This document shows positions 1 to 8,910 of a stretch of DNA of 64,000 nt, one piece after another. How positions within the stretch are numbered: position 1 is the stretch's first letter; each line of letters starts with the position of its first letter. The DNA comes from Candidatus Zixiibacteriota bacterium (GTDB lineage Bacteria; Zixibacteria; MSB-5A5; WJJR01; JAJRUJ01). The translations under genes and the position numbers were made by a program. The stretch spans positions 186,001 through 250,000 of the forward strand of contig JAGVQM010000021.1 in the NCBI GenBank assembly GCA_020051695.1, read 5' to 3'. The notes beneath the pieces were generated by a model. It was given only the letters and a program-made list of their open reading frames with translations, ran no database searches and was not told the origin of the DNA.

Positions 1-193
1 CGCCGCGTTCGACAAAAAACTCGGTGACAAATCCCTTACCCGCGCCGATTTCGAAAACCAGATCGCCGGGGGTGATATTCAACGCATCGGCGATCCGCCC
101 CGCGACCTGCTGATCGATCAGGAAATTCTGCGACAGCCGCCGCCGTGGGGCCAGCTTCGGCGGGCGCGGCTTACCGGTCCGTGGTTTTTTCAT
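1..193 (-). CDS. ksgA: 16S rRNA adenine dimethyltransferase KsgA/RsmA, N-terminal part (runs off the window)
   Basis: This is the first 64 codons of the SAM-dependent enzyme that dimethylates two adjacent adenines near the 3' end of 16S rRNA late in 30S assembly. After a basic tail (MKKPRTGKPRPP), the family motif LSQNFLID lies at residues 20-27 and the SAM-binding motif I EIGAGKG at residues 48-54. The ATG at 193-191 lies inside the 3' end of tatD, a 23-bp overlap, so the two genes are probably translationally coupled. The rest of the gene lies left of the window. Function is assigned from the two motifs and their spacing; only the C-terminus is missing. Confidence 0.9.
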   Translation of the reverse strand, partial: MKKPRTGKPRPPKLAPRRRLSQNFLIDQQVAGRIADALNITPGDLVFEIGAGKGFVTEFFVERG

Positions 194-953
194 CAAGGCG
201 AAAGACTTTCCTGGCCGCCGCGGTGGTCACGCGGTCCACCTCCGCTTCGGTGACCCGTTTGATCTCGGCGAGTTTGGCGCGAACATGCTTGATCAACGCC
301 GGGTGATTTCGTTTGCCGCGGAACGGCATCGGGGTTAGAAACGGACAATCAGTTTCCAGCAAAATCTTATCCAACGGCACCGCCTCCGCCACCGCCGGGT
401 CGCCAGAGTTAGTATAGGTCAACCGCCCCCCGACCGAAAGCAGGAATCCGTAATCAACAGTCTGCCAGCCCTGTTCCGGGATTCCGGCGAAACAATGCAT
501 GACTCCGCCGACTTCATGCGCGTGGCAATCAAGCAGCGTGTCGAATGTATCGTTGAATGCCTCACGGTTGTGCACGACAAGCGGCAGATGCAGGTTCCGC
601 GCCACGGCGATCTGATCGGCGAAAGCGCGCCGCTGGTCCTCGTGTGGCGAATAATTGCGGTAAAAATCCAGGCCGATTTCCCCGATGGCCACCACGCGGG
701 GGTGCGTCGCCAGTTTTTCCAATCGCGCCGGGTCGGTGCGCGAGTTCCAGGTGTTGGCGTCATGGGGGTGAATACCGACGGCGGCAAAGACTTGCGGATA
801 TTTTTCGGCCAATTCAATCGATTTTTGTGAGGAGGAAAAATCCGTCCCGATATTGATGATTATCTCCACGCCCTCGTTGAGCGCAATTTGAATGACCGCG
901 TCCCGGTCGGGGTCAAACTGGTCGAAATCCAGATGCGCATGCGTGTCGATCAT
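171..953 (-). CDS. tatD: TatD family metal-dependent hydrolase / 3'-5' DNase
   Basis: A 260-residue TIM-barrel metallohydrolase of the TatD family, cytosolic 3'-5' exonucleases acting on DNA or RNA. The metal-binding signature THAHLDF is at the N-terminus, followed by GEIGLDFYR, VVHNREAF, MHCFAG and LLETDCPFLTP, the usual TatD order, and the length is normal. The start chosen is the ATG at 953, because MIDTHAHLDF is the conserved N-terminus and a GAGG ribosome-binding sequence lies a few bases upstream. An upstream in-frame start at 1001 would only add a non-conserved leader. It overlaps ksgA by 23 bp; a TatD-KsgA pairing is common in bacteria. The gene is divergent from the secreted protein at 1144. 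Confidence 0.93.
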   Translation of the reverse strand: MIDTHAHLDFDQFDPDRDAVIQIALNEGVEIIINIGTDFSSSQKSIELAEKYPQVFAAVGIHPHDANTWNSRTDPARLEKLATHPRVVAIGEIGLDFYRNYSPHEDQRRAFADQIAVARNLHLPLVVHNREAFNDTFDTLLDCHAHEVGGVMHCFAGIPEQGWQTVDYGFLLSVGGRLTYTNSGDPAVAEAVPLDKILLETDCPFLTPMPFRGKRNHPALIKHVRAKLAEIKRVTEAEVDRVTTAAARKVFRLDEKTTDR

Positions 954-983
954 GGGATATCCTCGTAACTCATGGTACCGCAC

Positions 984-989
984 AATATA
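984..989 (-). promoter_or_regulatory. Possible -10 element for tatD-ksgA
   Basis: On the minus strand TATATT lies about 30 bases upstream of the tatD start, with a weak TTAAAA about 16 bases further upstream. It is the only promoter-like element I see for this pair in the divergent spacer. Confidence 0.3.
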
Positions 990-1050
990 CGGGCGGCGCA
1001 AAGCATTTTAACCGGGCCGGCCGATGATAATCGTAACCGGGTGTAATGTA

Positions 1051-1079
1051 TTGACAGATTTGGATTTTAGGTTATCTTT
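1051..1079 (+). promoter_or_regulatory. Promoter: TTGACA-16-TATCTTT
   Basis: A perfect -35 hexamer TTGACA (1051-1056) is followed after 16 bases by TATCTTT (1073-1079). Read by the Bacteroidetes scheme it is TTG-N19-TAnnTTT. It lies about 65 bases upstream of the secreted FG-GAP protein start at 1144, which supports that start over the longer reading frame that would run through the promoter. Confidence 0.65.
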
Positions 1080-1143
1080 CGGTTTAAGGAGCCGGTGTAT
1101 ATACCGCATAAACGGAACGATATCGTTGGTTTCCTGCAAGTCA

Positions 1144-2823
1144 ATGAAGATAAGAATTCTGCTCGCCCTCTGGGCGGTTGCGCCGGCAATCTGGCCCGTT
1201 CTGGTTTTCGGCCAAAGCGTTCAGTCTGTTTTTCCGGGGCAAAATGCCCTCGATGTCCCGGCGACGACCTTTTTTTCCGCCACTTTTGATGTGGAAATGA
1301 ACGGCGCCACCATCAACGCAACCACATTCAAGGCATATTCTTCCAGCTCGGCGCCCCTTTCCGGCGCAATTGGTTATGACTACCCGACCCGGACCGCCAC
1401 TTTTGAGCCGAATAATCCTCTGACCGCCGGGGAAGTGGTCACCGTCGTTTTGACCGAAGATATCCACTCCGCCGTCGGTGACCCATTGACCGGCGGTTAC
1501 CTGTGGTCGTTTACCGTCGCGGCAAGCGTCGGTCCCGGGTTTATCTCACCCTATCGGACACTGGCCGGCGCGCCCTACCCCCGGGCAATCTGCCCGGCCG
1601 ATATCAACGGTGACGGCCATTTGGATATTGTGACCGCCAACAACGGCACTGATTCGATCTCGGTTTTTCCCGGCAACGGTGACGGCACGTTCGGTCCGCG
1701 CGTGGATTATATCGTCCATGAGGCGCCGTGGTCGGTGGCCGCCGGGGACCTGGATGGCGACGGCGATGTCGATGTCGCCACCGCCAATTATCTTTCATCC
1801 GACGTGACTGTCCTGTCTAACGACGGCACAGGATTACTTACTGTTCAAACAACCTACCCGGTCGGTGAGCGGCCGGAACAGGTTTGTCTGGCCGACTTCA
1901 ACAATGACGGCGCGCCGGATCTGGCGACCGCCGATAGTTATGCCGATGCCGTCTCGATTTTGATGAACAACGGCGATGGTACATTTGCCATACAGGCACT
2001 CAGCGGGGTTGGGAATACTCCCTATCTGGTGCTTCCTTTTGATCTCGATAACGACGGCGACCTGGATTTGGCAGTGACCAACGGTGCGGGGCAGGTCGTG
2101 CTGTTTCATGGGCTGGGCAACGGGATATTCATCCAATGGACCAGCTATCCGGTGGGGTCGTTGCCGTATAGTGGTGTGGCTGCCGATTTGAACGGTGATG
2201 GCCACCTCGATTTGGCGGTGGCCAATATTTTCGACCATACCATATCGGTGATGCTTAACCAGGGGAACGGCACACTGGCCCCGGACGTGTTGTATCCCAG
2301 CGCATACAATCCCTCCTCAATTATTGCCGCCGACTTTGACGGGGACGGCGACCTCGATCTGGCCGCGGCCAACAGTAATTCCGCCGCTGTCTCCATACTC
2401 AGCAACAACGGGGACGGCACCTTTGCCGCCGGGGTATCGTTTCCGGTCTGGTATCAACCGTGGGCGAGCGCCGCCGCGGATATCGATCATGACGGCGATC
2501 TCGACCTGCTCATCGCGCATTATAGTCCGTCGGGAGTGATTTCAATTTTATACAACGGCTGCAATTGTCTGGGGTACGGTGACGTTAATGCGAGCGGCGG
2601 AATCAACCCGGTGGATGTTTCCTTTATGGTCAATCATGTTTACCTGCAGCGTGACGCGCGCGTCCAGCTTGCGGGCTGCCCCGGTGACAACGGCGATTGG
2701 AACTGCGACGGGCTGTTGACTCCGCTGGATGTCGCGTTTTATATCAATTATGTCTTCAAGGGTTGGGGCACAGGACCGTGTAATCCCTGCGAGTGTGCGC
2801 CATACCCGGGTGGTTGCCCGTAA
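1144..2823 (+). CDS. Secreted Ig-like / FG-GAP (VCBS) repeat protein with C-terminal dockerin-like module
   Basis: A 559-residue exported protein. The ATG at 1144 gives a clean signal peptide (MKIRILLALWAVAPAIWP, cleavage near VFGQS). Residues about 27-130 resemble a bacterial Ig-like (SbsA/Big_5 type) domain. About 140-475 are FG-GAP/VCBS repeats, seven or so copies of D-x-N/D-x-D-G-x-x-D-L with the recurring AADLDGDGDLDLA pattern, expected to form a calcium-binding beta-propeller. The last 85 residues hold a pair of dockerin-like repeats (GDVNASGGINPVDVSF, then a second copy with LTPLDVAFYINYVF) with flanking cysteines. The role is probably adhesive or surface binding; no catalytic domain is visible. 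There is no strong Shine-Dalgarno at 1144. The dockerin-like tail is shared with the genes at 3086 and 19848. Confidence 0.85.
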   Translation: MKIRILLALWAVAPAIWPVLVFGQSVQSVFPGQNALDVPATTFFSATFDVEMNGATINATTFKAYSSSSAPLSGAIGYDYPTRTATFEPNNPLTAGEVVTVVLTEDIHSAVGDPLTGGYLWSFTVAASVGPGFISPYRTLAGAPYPRAICPADINGDGHLDIVTANNGTDSISVFPGNGDGTFGPRVDYIVHEAPWSVAAGDLDGDGDVDVATANYLSSDVTVLSNDGTGLLTVQTTYPVGERPEQVCLADFNNDGAPDLATADSYADAVSILMNNGDGTFAIQALSGVGNTPYLVLPFDLDNDGDLDLAVTNGAGQVVLFHGLGNGIFIQWTSYPVGSLPYSGVAADLNGDGHLDLAVANIFDHTISVMLNQGNGTLAPDVLYPSAYNPSSIIAADFDGDGDLDLAAANSNSAAVSILSNNGDGTFAAGVSFPVWYQPWASAAADIDHDGDLDLLIAHYSPSGVISILYNGCNCLGYGDVNASGGINPVDVSFMVNHVYLQRDARVQLAGCPGDNGDWNCDGLLTPLDVAFYINYVFKGWGTGPCNPCECAPYPGGCP

Positions 2824-2910
2824 TTGCTCACCCGAACTCTTAACTTGTTGCGATTCAATTCAATAAAACTCTCCAAACCGATAAGCAACGGAAAATAGAA
2901 AAAGATTGCC

Positions 2911-2940
2911 TTGTTTCCGGCGAGCGGTTGGTTTATCTTT
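2911..2940 (+). promoter_or_regulatory. Promoter: TTGTTT-17-TATCTTT
   Basis: TTGTTT (2911-2916) and TATCTTT (2934-2940) are separated by 17 bases, i.e. TTG-N20-TAnnTTT. The element lies in the spacer upstream of the large secreted protein that starts at 3086, leaving a leader of roughly 140 bases. It has the same -10 form as the promoter at 1051. Confidence 0.5.
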
Positions 2941-3085
2941 TTCGCGTAAATACAGTTACTTATCTCGGCCCTGACGTGAAATTTGTCGGGGAGGGTTGTT
3001 AATAAATAGGGTGGGCAACCAGAGAGTCGGGCCGATGGTTCGAAAACAATACTGGTTGTGTACTTCGCATCAACGGAGGTCACAT

Positions 3086-6000
3086 ATGTCTGTCCGTCGC
3101 GGTATGATACTGTGCGCCGTTTTGGGCGTTTTTTGCGCAGTGGGATTAGGTCTGGCGAGTACGTCGAAGCCGCCTGCCGAATTACCTCGGTCGGCGGGAT
3201 TCGGTCCGTCCGGACTGTTCAACGGTATTTTTCTCGCGAACACGTATTGGGATGCCCAGCATTGGGGCTCATGCCAGCGGATGATCGATTTCCAGCCCGG
3301 CTCGCAATATGTCCATTTCTCGTGGATGTCCTTAAACAGTCGGGATCCCCAAGACCCCATGCGCGGCGCGATGTATGGCTGTTGGGATTGGACGACGCAA
3401 ACATGGGTCAGCGGCATGGGCGGCATAATGGTCAACAACCCCGGCGACGCCGGCGGTTTCGCATCGATCGCGGTCGATCCCAACGGCAACCCGGTGGAAT
3501 TCAACCAATGTGAGCCGGATGGGCAACAGTGGGTCCAAGTATCGCGGTTTCCCATTCCCGGTTTCAGCCTTTTCATGGCCGATAATCTCCCCGGCGATAA
3601 TCTCTTGCCCAAGGGGGCGACAGGTTCGGGAGGCAGTGAGATATACTACCATGTATGCGCGACTGATTCCTCGGCGAATCTCGCCGATCCGATTATCGCT
3701 TTTCTGAATTATTTCCGTTACAGCAAAAACGCCGACTTGTGGGAGGGGCCGGTGGTGTTGGATTCGGCCGCCATGGAATCGCATGTGGTGCTGGTCGACG
3801 GTGAACGGGTAATCATTGCCTTTGCCAAACCGCGTGATTACAGCCCCGGCTATTCGATTTACGATAATGATCTTGCGTACTATGAATCAAGGGTAAGCGG
3901 CGCGGACTGGCTGGCCGGTGGGCCATCGTTGTGGGAAAGCGGTGGCGGCTGGAATATAACTGATATTGCAGACAGTGATGAGAAGGGAGTTTATTTTGAT
4001 ATTGCCGGGGGATTCACTTCCGATGGTCAATTGCATTTGCTCTGCCTTGCCGTCTCGACCCTCATAACGCCGGATACGGAACCGCTTTTATATCACTGGT
4101 CGGAAGATTGGGCCGGCGGCAATTCACCCGCCGTTGTTTCACCTGGATCCGATGGTGGGTGGGTAGATTCATTTTTTGATGTAGTCCGCGGTTCGGAGTT
4201 TTGGCATCCCGGTTGGCCATTCGATTTATGCGCAGGCCGACCCGGAGAATGGAATCTTGCCCTCGCCAAACCCTGTCTGGCAATAGGCGATGGATCCACG
4301 ACCTGCAGCGGGGGAAACAATTTGGATTATCTGTACGTCACATACACTCAATTCGGTTCCCACGACCAGCTGGATTATGCCGATACCTCCTCGTCGGGTT
4401 ATCAGAATGGCAACATCTGGCTGTCGATCTCGGCTGACGAGGGTCGGACCTGGTCGCCGCAACAATGTATTACGACTGAGGAAGGCACGGTCGGCGGTAC
4501 ACCGACCCGCTCGCCGGATTGCGATTCACTGACCGGCGCCGGCGGGCCCTGCCGTTCCGAACACTGGTCATCTACCGCCGGCACGGTTAACGATACCCTC
4601 CATGTTTTTTATGTCGGTGACTTGAGCGCCGGCAGTATTGTCTATGGTGAGGGGAACTGGACGGAAAACGATATGATGTACCTGCCGATTTTCGGAGGGG
4701 ACGGCGGGTTGTGTCCCGTAGCAGGACCAGTACTGGAAGCCTGGATGACACCGCCGGAAACAGGTGGATATTATACCTCTCCCGAAGGCGTGATTAATTA
4801 CGAAGAGCTGACGATTGCCAATTACGGCAATGTCCAACTGGTGGTTACGGTCACTGTAGACGGTGCGGAACCCTGGCTGACGATCGATGGGATGTCGTCG
4901 CTGCCGCCCGTCAGTATTCCAGCCGGGGCAAAACAAACATTTGCAGTGGCCATGGACGGATCATCACTGAGTATTGGCTTGCACCAAGTCAACATCCTGA
5001 TGGAGCACAACGACGGTGCCCGAACCAGTCCGCTGGTATTGCCGGTCTCGTTTTATCGCTCGGCGGGTATCTCCGTCAGTCAGGTTGATTTTCTCTTCGA
5101 TTACGCGACGCAGCCGAACTCTAACTGGGGCCGCGTCGAGGTTGAGACAGCGACCCTCCTGGCGACGGAAGGTCTGTCCCGGGGGTACCTCAATGGTTAT
5201 GGCGATGACGGATGGATGATTCAAAATCTCATAATCGATGACGACCAGACCGAAAAGATCACCATGTATTTCGATTTAGGCAACATGATCGGCACCGCGG
5301 TTCCCATGCTCTCATTCCATCTGCAGTTAACCGCCGCTCCGCTGGTCGAGTTTGCCGACGGACCGCGTACGACCATTCCGGTCGATCGCTTTGGGTACAA
5401 CGCGGAGGCTGCTCCTGACGGCATCCTCCTCACCTGGCTGCCGTCGCCGCCCTTGCCCCAATTCGACTTCGATGTCTCGACTTTCGAGGAAGCGATAAAA
5501 AATGAAGAGGACGAAAACATCCAGGCCGCGATGAACCAATGTGTACCGGCATCGGTAGCCAACAGCCTGCAATTTTTGGAAAACCATTATCCGGAGATTG
5601 AGATCCCACACGATAATGTAAGCGGTCTTCGCGGCGACAACTCGCTCGTCGGCCGGCTTGATGAGCATATGGGCCGCAGAAAATGTACCCCGATAGATGC
5701 CGACAGCGCCTGTTCCTGCCCCGATGAACTGCCGACGCGAACAGACGGTTGTGGCGTTACACCCAGGGAAATGCTCCGGGGCAAATTTTCCTATTTAAAG
5801 GCCAATGGACTGGAAGATGCGTTTGTCCACAAGTACCAGGGGTATTCCTTTACCCCGGATCCCGATCAATTCCCGGATTCACGATTGCCGGAAGGCCAGT
5901 ATGAAAGCGATGGGATTACGGCGACCGACGAGAGTGTTGACGGCAAAGTGACGTGGGAATGGATCTACGAGGAAATTAAAAACGGTGAGGACGTGGAACT

Positions 6001-7567
6001 GCTGATCGGCTATGAGGATGACAAAGGTGAGTTTACGGGGGGACATGCCGTCCGCGTCTACGGGGCAGGGAAGATAGTGGGTTGTCCGTACGTGTTGTAT
6101 AAGCACGACGCGCTGCAAACCGACCAGGATCTCGATGATAATGATGGTCTCGAGGAGGTCATGGCATATGCCGGTGTCGATTCTGATTTTGATGGGATCC
6201 TCAATTTTGGTTCGGCCGATGCGGAAATCTGCGGCGCCATTTCGGAATCCCCCAAAGACCATACACCGACCATTGAGCTCAACCAGATCGATTTTGATGT
6301 GCAGGGATCGGTCGTGGCCGATGCCGATTGGGGGTCGGCCGACATTACGTTCATGGGCGCCGAGAACATCCAGTACCTCAACATTTCCGTCAACGGTTCC
6401 TGGCAGGTGCGCAACGTGCCGGTGCTCAGCCGAGAGGGTGTCGGCGTCGCCCAGACAATGACCTATTGTTTTGATCTGGGTGTCCCTCCCGGTCAGGACC
6501 TCACCAGTGTGGAATATGGTTTCACTTTGACGGAAACAATATTTGCAGCGGCGCCGCCGACAACAGGCACCGCTGTCGTGTTTGACCGTGATGTGGTAAT
6601 CCATAGCGGGGCGGCCGGCGATCCCATTCCGCCGCTGCAACCCGCTCATGCTCTGATCGCTGATGAGGCAGTCGAGCCGGTCGTCCATGCCCATGCCGAT
6701 TTTCCCAATCAAGAGTGTGGACCACAGGAGTGCATCCCCGCGGCAGTTTCCAACAGTATGAAGTTTCTCAATGACAAACACGGGTTGGGGCTGGACGAAG
6801 CGGACATATCCATTGAACACATGAAAACGGCCACGAACTGGGGTACGAAAACCGTGGCCAGCGCACCCGGGCCCGGGGTCGACCGAGTCATTGATCCATA
6901 TCCGGAAGATCTCCCCGATCCCTACTCGGTCGACGGTGCATGGTGGCGGCATGACGACAACGCGGCTGCCGGCGAGAAAAACGCTTGGTGGGAGGACAAG
7001 CAGACCTACATGGAAAACAATAACATTCCCGTCACGACCAGGAAAATTACCGATATCGCGGCGATCGCGGTCGAAATCGATGCCGGTCAGGACGTGGAAC
7101 TACAGGGCGATTGGCACACCGCCGCGATCGTAGGGATCACCGAGAATGAAGACGGCACATATTCGATCGATATCGCCCACGACACGGAACAGGGTAACGA
7201 AGGCGGCACAGTCACGGAAACGATTACCTATGATCCGGCCACCGGTGAATTTACGGGCAGCCCGGGTTTCTTCGACGGCTCATCGTTCCAATATGCCGTG
7301 GTAGAGTGCCCAGAGGGCGACTGCAACTGCGGGGCCAGGGGTGACATTGATAATTCCGGCAGCGCAACTCCGCTTGACGTGGTTTACCTGGTCAGCTATG
7401 TCTACAAAAGTCTTGATGGGCGCGTGTATCCGGAAGGTTGGAACTGCCTTTACCTGCTCGGTGACCATAATTGTTCAGGCGGTTTCCCCAATCCGCTGGA
7501 TGTTACCTACCTGGTGAACTATGTTTACAAATCACAGGATGCACTTTGTTTTCCGTGCAACCAGTAA
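3086..7567 (+). CDS. Giant secreted protein: sialidase-like N-terminus, two C39-like cysteine-peptidase-fold domains, dockerin-like C-terminus
   Basis: A 1,493-residue exported protein. The ATG at 3086 has GGAGGT six bases upstream and opens a signal peptide (MSVRRGMILCAVLGVFCAVG). Residues about 30-540 resemble BNR/sialidase-type beta-propeller sequence, e.g. IWLSISADEGRTWSPQ. Around 560-690 there is an all-beta, ASPM/BACON-like stretch. Two related domains follow with NQCVPASVANSLQ (Cys819) and QECIPAAVSNSMKF (Cys1216). Each is followed by a candidate histidine, GGHAVRV (His987) and DWHTAAIV (His1344), the Cys-His order of C39-like papain-fold domains. The last 80 residues are a paired dockerin-like module ending in VYKSQDALCFPC. 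Peptidase activity is inference. A strong terminator follows the stop codon. Confidence 0.82.
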   Translation: MSVRRGMILCAVLGVFCAVGLGLASTSKPPAELPRSAGFGPSGLFNGIFLANTYWDAQHWGSCQRMIDFQPGSQYVHFSWMSLNSRDPQDPMRGAMYGCWDWTTQTWVSGMGGIMVNNPGDAGGFASIAVDPNGNPVEFNQCEPDGQQWVQVSRFPIPGFSLFMADNLPGDNLLPKGATGSGGSEIYYHVCATDSSANLADPIIAFLNYFRYSKNADLWEGPVVLDSAAMESHVVLVDGERVIIAFAKPRDYSPGYSIYDNDLAYYESRVSGADWLAGGPSLWESGGGWNITDIADSDEKGVYFDIAGGFTSDGQLHLLCLAVSTLITPDTEPLLYHWSEDWAGGNSPAVVSPGSDGGWVDSFFDVVRGSEFWHPGWPFDLCAGRPGEWNLALAKPCLAIGDGSTTCSGGNNLDYLYVTYTQFGSHDQLDYADTSSSGYQNGNIWLSISADEGRTWSPQQCITTEEGTVGGTPTRSPDCDSLTGAGGPCRSEHWSSTAGTVNDTLHVFYVGDLSAGSIVYGEGNWTENDMMYLPIFGGDGGLCPVAGPVLEAWMTPPETGGYYTSPEGVINYEELTIANYGNVQLVVTVTVDGAEPWLTIDGMSSLPPVSIPAGAKQTFAVAMDGSSLSIGLHQVNILMEHNDGARTSPLVLPVSFYRSAGISVSQVDFLFDYATQPNSNWGRVEVETATLLATEGLSRGYLNGYGDDGWMIQNLIIDDDQTEKITMYFDLGNMIGTAVPMLSFHLQLTAAPLVEFADGPRTTIPVDRFGYNAEAAPDGILLTWLPSPPLPQFDFDVSTFEEAIKNEEDENIQAAMNQCVPASVANSLQFLENHYPEIEIPHDNVSGLRGDNSLVGRLDEHMGRRKCTPIDADSACSCPDELPTRTDGCGVTPREMLRGKFSYLKANGLEDAFVHKYQGYSFTPDPDQFPDSRLPEGQYESDGITATDESVDGKVTWEWIYEEIKNGEDVELLIGYEDDKGEFTGGHAVRVYGAGKIVGCPYVLYKHDALQTDQDLDDNDGLEEVMAYAGVDSDFDGILNFGSADAEICGAISESPKDHTPTIELNQIDFDVQGSVVADADWGSADITFMGAENIQYLNISVNGSWQVRNVPVLSREGVGVAQTMTYCFDLGVPPGQDLTSVEYGFTLTETIFAAAPPTTGTAVVFDRDVVIHSGAAGDPIPPLQPAHALIADEAVEPVVHAHADFPNQECGPQECIPAAVSNSMKFLNDKHGLGLDEADISIEHMKTATNWGTKTVASAPGPGVDRVIDPYPEDLPDPYSVDGAWWRHDDNAAAGEKNAWWEDKQTYMENNNIPVTTRKITDIAAIAVEIDAGQDVELQGDWHTAAIVGITENEDGTYSIDIAHDTEQGNEGGTVTETITYDPATGEFTGSPGFFDGSSFQYAVVECPEGDCNCGARGDIDNSGSATPLDVVYLVSYVYKSLDGRVYPEGWNCLYLLGDHNCSGGFPNPLDVTYLVNYVYKSQDALCFPCNQ

Positions 7568-7598
7568 CAACCGGCTGGAATGCGGAAGAAAAACCACC

Positions 7599-7637
7599 AA
7601 GGCCGGGAGTCACCTCTCCCGGCCTTATATTTTTTTT
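7599..7637 (+). terminator. Rho-independent terminator
   Basis: An 11-bp perfect stem (AAGGCCGGGAG / CTCCCGGCCTT) with a 6-base loop is followed by ATATTTTTTTT. It ends the 3086-7567 gene before panC. Confidence 0.93.
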
Positions 7638-7698
7638 CAGCAACGGACAGCAGTGCCTCAGTGCTTGACCCGCCCATCTTCTTTTATCATCTTCCGGC

Positions 7699-8544
7699 AT
7701 GATGAGAGTCACGCGTTCGCCACGATCGATGCAGGTGCTGGCCCGGCGCTGGCGGCGCAAGGGGTATACCATCGCCCTCGTGCCCACGATGGGGGCGCTG
7801 CATAACGGCCACTTGTCGCTGATCAAGCGTGCCCGGCGTGTAGCCGACAAACTCGTGGTCTCCATTTTTGTCAACCCCACCCAGTTCGGCCCGCGCGAGG
7901 ACTATTCCCGCTATCCGCGCACGTTCGCGGCCGACAAGAACAAATGCCTGGCTGGCGGCGCGGATGTGATTTTCTGCCCCACGCCGGAAACGATGTACCC
8001 CCCGGCTTTCGGGACTTGGATCGAGATGGACGAGCTGACCTCGAAACTGGAGGGGGCAGCTCGGCCCACCCATCTGCGCGGCGTATGCACCGTGGTACTC
8101 AAGCTCTTCAATATCGTGACCCCGGACGTGGCGGTGTTCGGCCAGAAGGACTTTCAGCAGGGCGTGGTCATCAAGCGGATGGCGGCGGACCTGAACCTGG
8201 GCGTCAAAATCATCATCGGTGCGACGGTCCGGGAGCCCGACGGGCTTGCGCTTTCCTCTCGCAACGCCTATCTTACGACGGTCCAACGGCAAACAGCGGA
8301 TGTATTATACCGTACATTGACGTGGGCCAAGGAACAAATTATCGCGGGGAAAAACCGGCCGGCAGCGCTGGTCCGCCATATGACCGAGGTCATCGAACTC
8401 GATTCGGGGTTTAAAGTTGAGTATATCGAATTCGCCGACCCCTGGACACTGAAAAGACAGAAAGTCATTGAACCACAGACAGTTGTCCTGATTGCCGCCC
8501 AACTGGGCAGGACGCGATTTATCGACAATATCATCGTAAAGTAA
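7699..8544 (+). CDS. panC: Pantothenate synthetase
   Basis: A 281-residue cytosolic ligase that joins D-pantoate and beta-alanine with ATP to give pantothenate, the vitamin B5 precursor of CoA. The ATP-binding motif PTMGALHNGHLSL, the pantoate-binding stretch VSIFVNPTQFGP, GQKDFQQ and LSSRNAYL (the KMSKS-equivalent region) are all present in order and the length is normal. The start is the first of two adjacent ATG codons (7699, 7702). It lies eight bases upstream of panD, so the beta-alanine supplier and consumer are co-transcribed. Confidence 0.97.
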   Translation: MMRVTRSPRSMQVLARRWRRKGYTIALVPTMGALHNGHLSLIKRARRVADKLVVSIFVNPTQFGPREDYSRYPRTFAADKNKCLAGGADVIFCPTPETMYPPAFGTWIEMDELTSKLEGAARPTHLRGVCTVVLKLFNIVTPDVAVFGQKDFQQGVVIKRMAADLNLGVKIIIGATVREPDGLALSSRNAYLTTVQRQTADVLYRTLTWAKEQIIAGKNRPAALVRHMTEVIELDSGFKVEYIEFADPWTLKRQKVIEPQTVVLIAAQLGRTRFIDNIIVK

Positions 8545-8552
8545 GCACCGCC

Positions 8553-8903
8553 ATGGAACTCACACTTTGCCGGGCCAAAATCCATCGGGCGCGAATCACC
8601 GATGCCAACCTCGCCTATGAGGGGTCAATCACAATTGACGACGAGCTGTTGCGGGCGTCGGGGATCGTTCCCTACGAAAAGGTGCAGGTGGTCAATGTCA
8701 ATAACGGCACGCGGCTGGAAACCTATGTGATTCAAGCAAAAGCCGGTTCCGGTGAAGTTTGCCTTAACGGTCCCGCCGCCCGGTTGGGGCTGGTGGGGGA
8801 TATTATCATTATCATTGCGTATGGCCGTTTTACTCCCGCCGAAGCTCAGGGATTTGTCCCCCGCATCGTCGCAGTCGACGAGAACAACCATCCGGTCCGA
8901 TAA
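8553..8903 (+). CDS. panD: Aspartate 1-decarboxylase precursor
   Basis: A 116-residue pyruvoyl-dependent enzyme that converts aspartate to beta-alanine for PanC. The self-processing site is visible as YEGS with Gly24-Ser25, where cleavage would generate the pyruvoyl group. CRAKIHRARIT at the N-terminus, YVIQAKAGSGEVCLNGPAA and GDIIIIIAYG complete the family pattern. It follows panC by eight bases and precedes the GlmU-type gene by seven. Confidence 0.97.
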   Translation: MELTLCRAKIHRARITDANLAYEGSITIDDELLRASGIVPYEKVQVVNVNNGTRLETYVIQAKAGSGEVCLNGPAARLGLVGDIIIIIAYGRFTPAEAQGFVPRIVAVDENNHPVR

Positions 8904-8910
8904 GCAATCC

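Noticed and set aside
5879-6952. A 357-codon frame antisense to the large secreted protein
   Set aside because: It overlaps the C39-like region of a gene with a good start, signal peptide and domain content.
1144-7567. Cellulosome-type system suggested by the dockerin-like tails
   Set aside because: No cohesin, cellulase or other glycan-degrading enzyme set is present; the tails are only dockerin-like.
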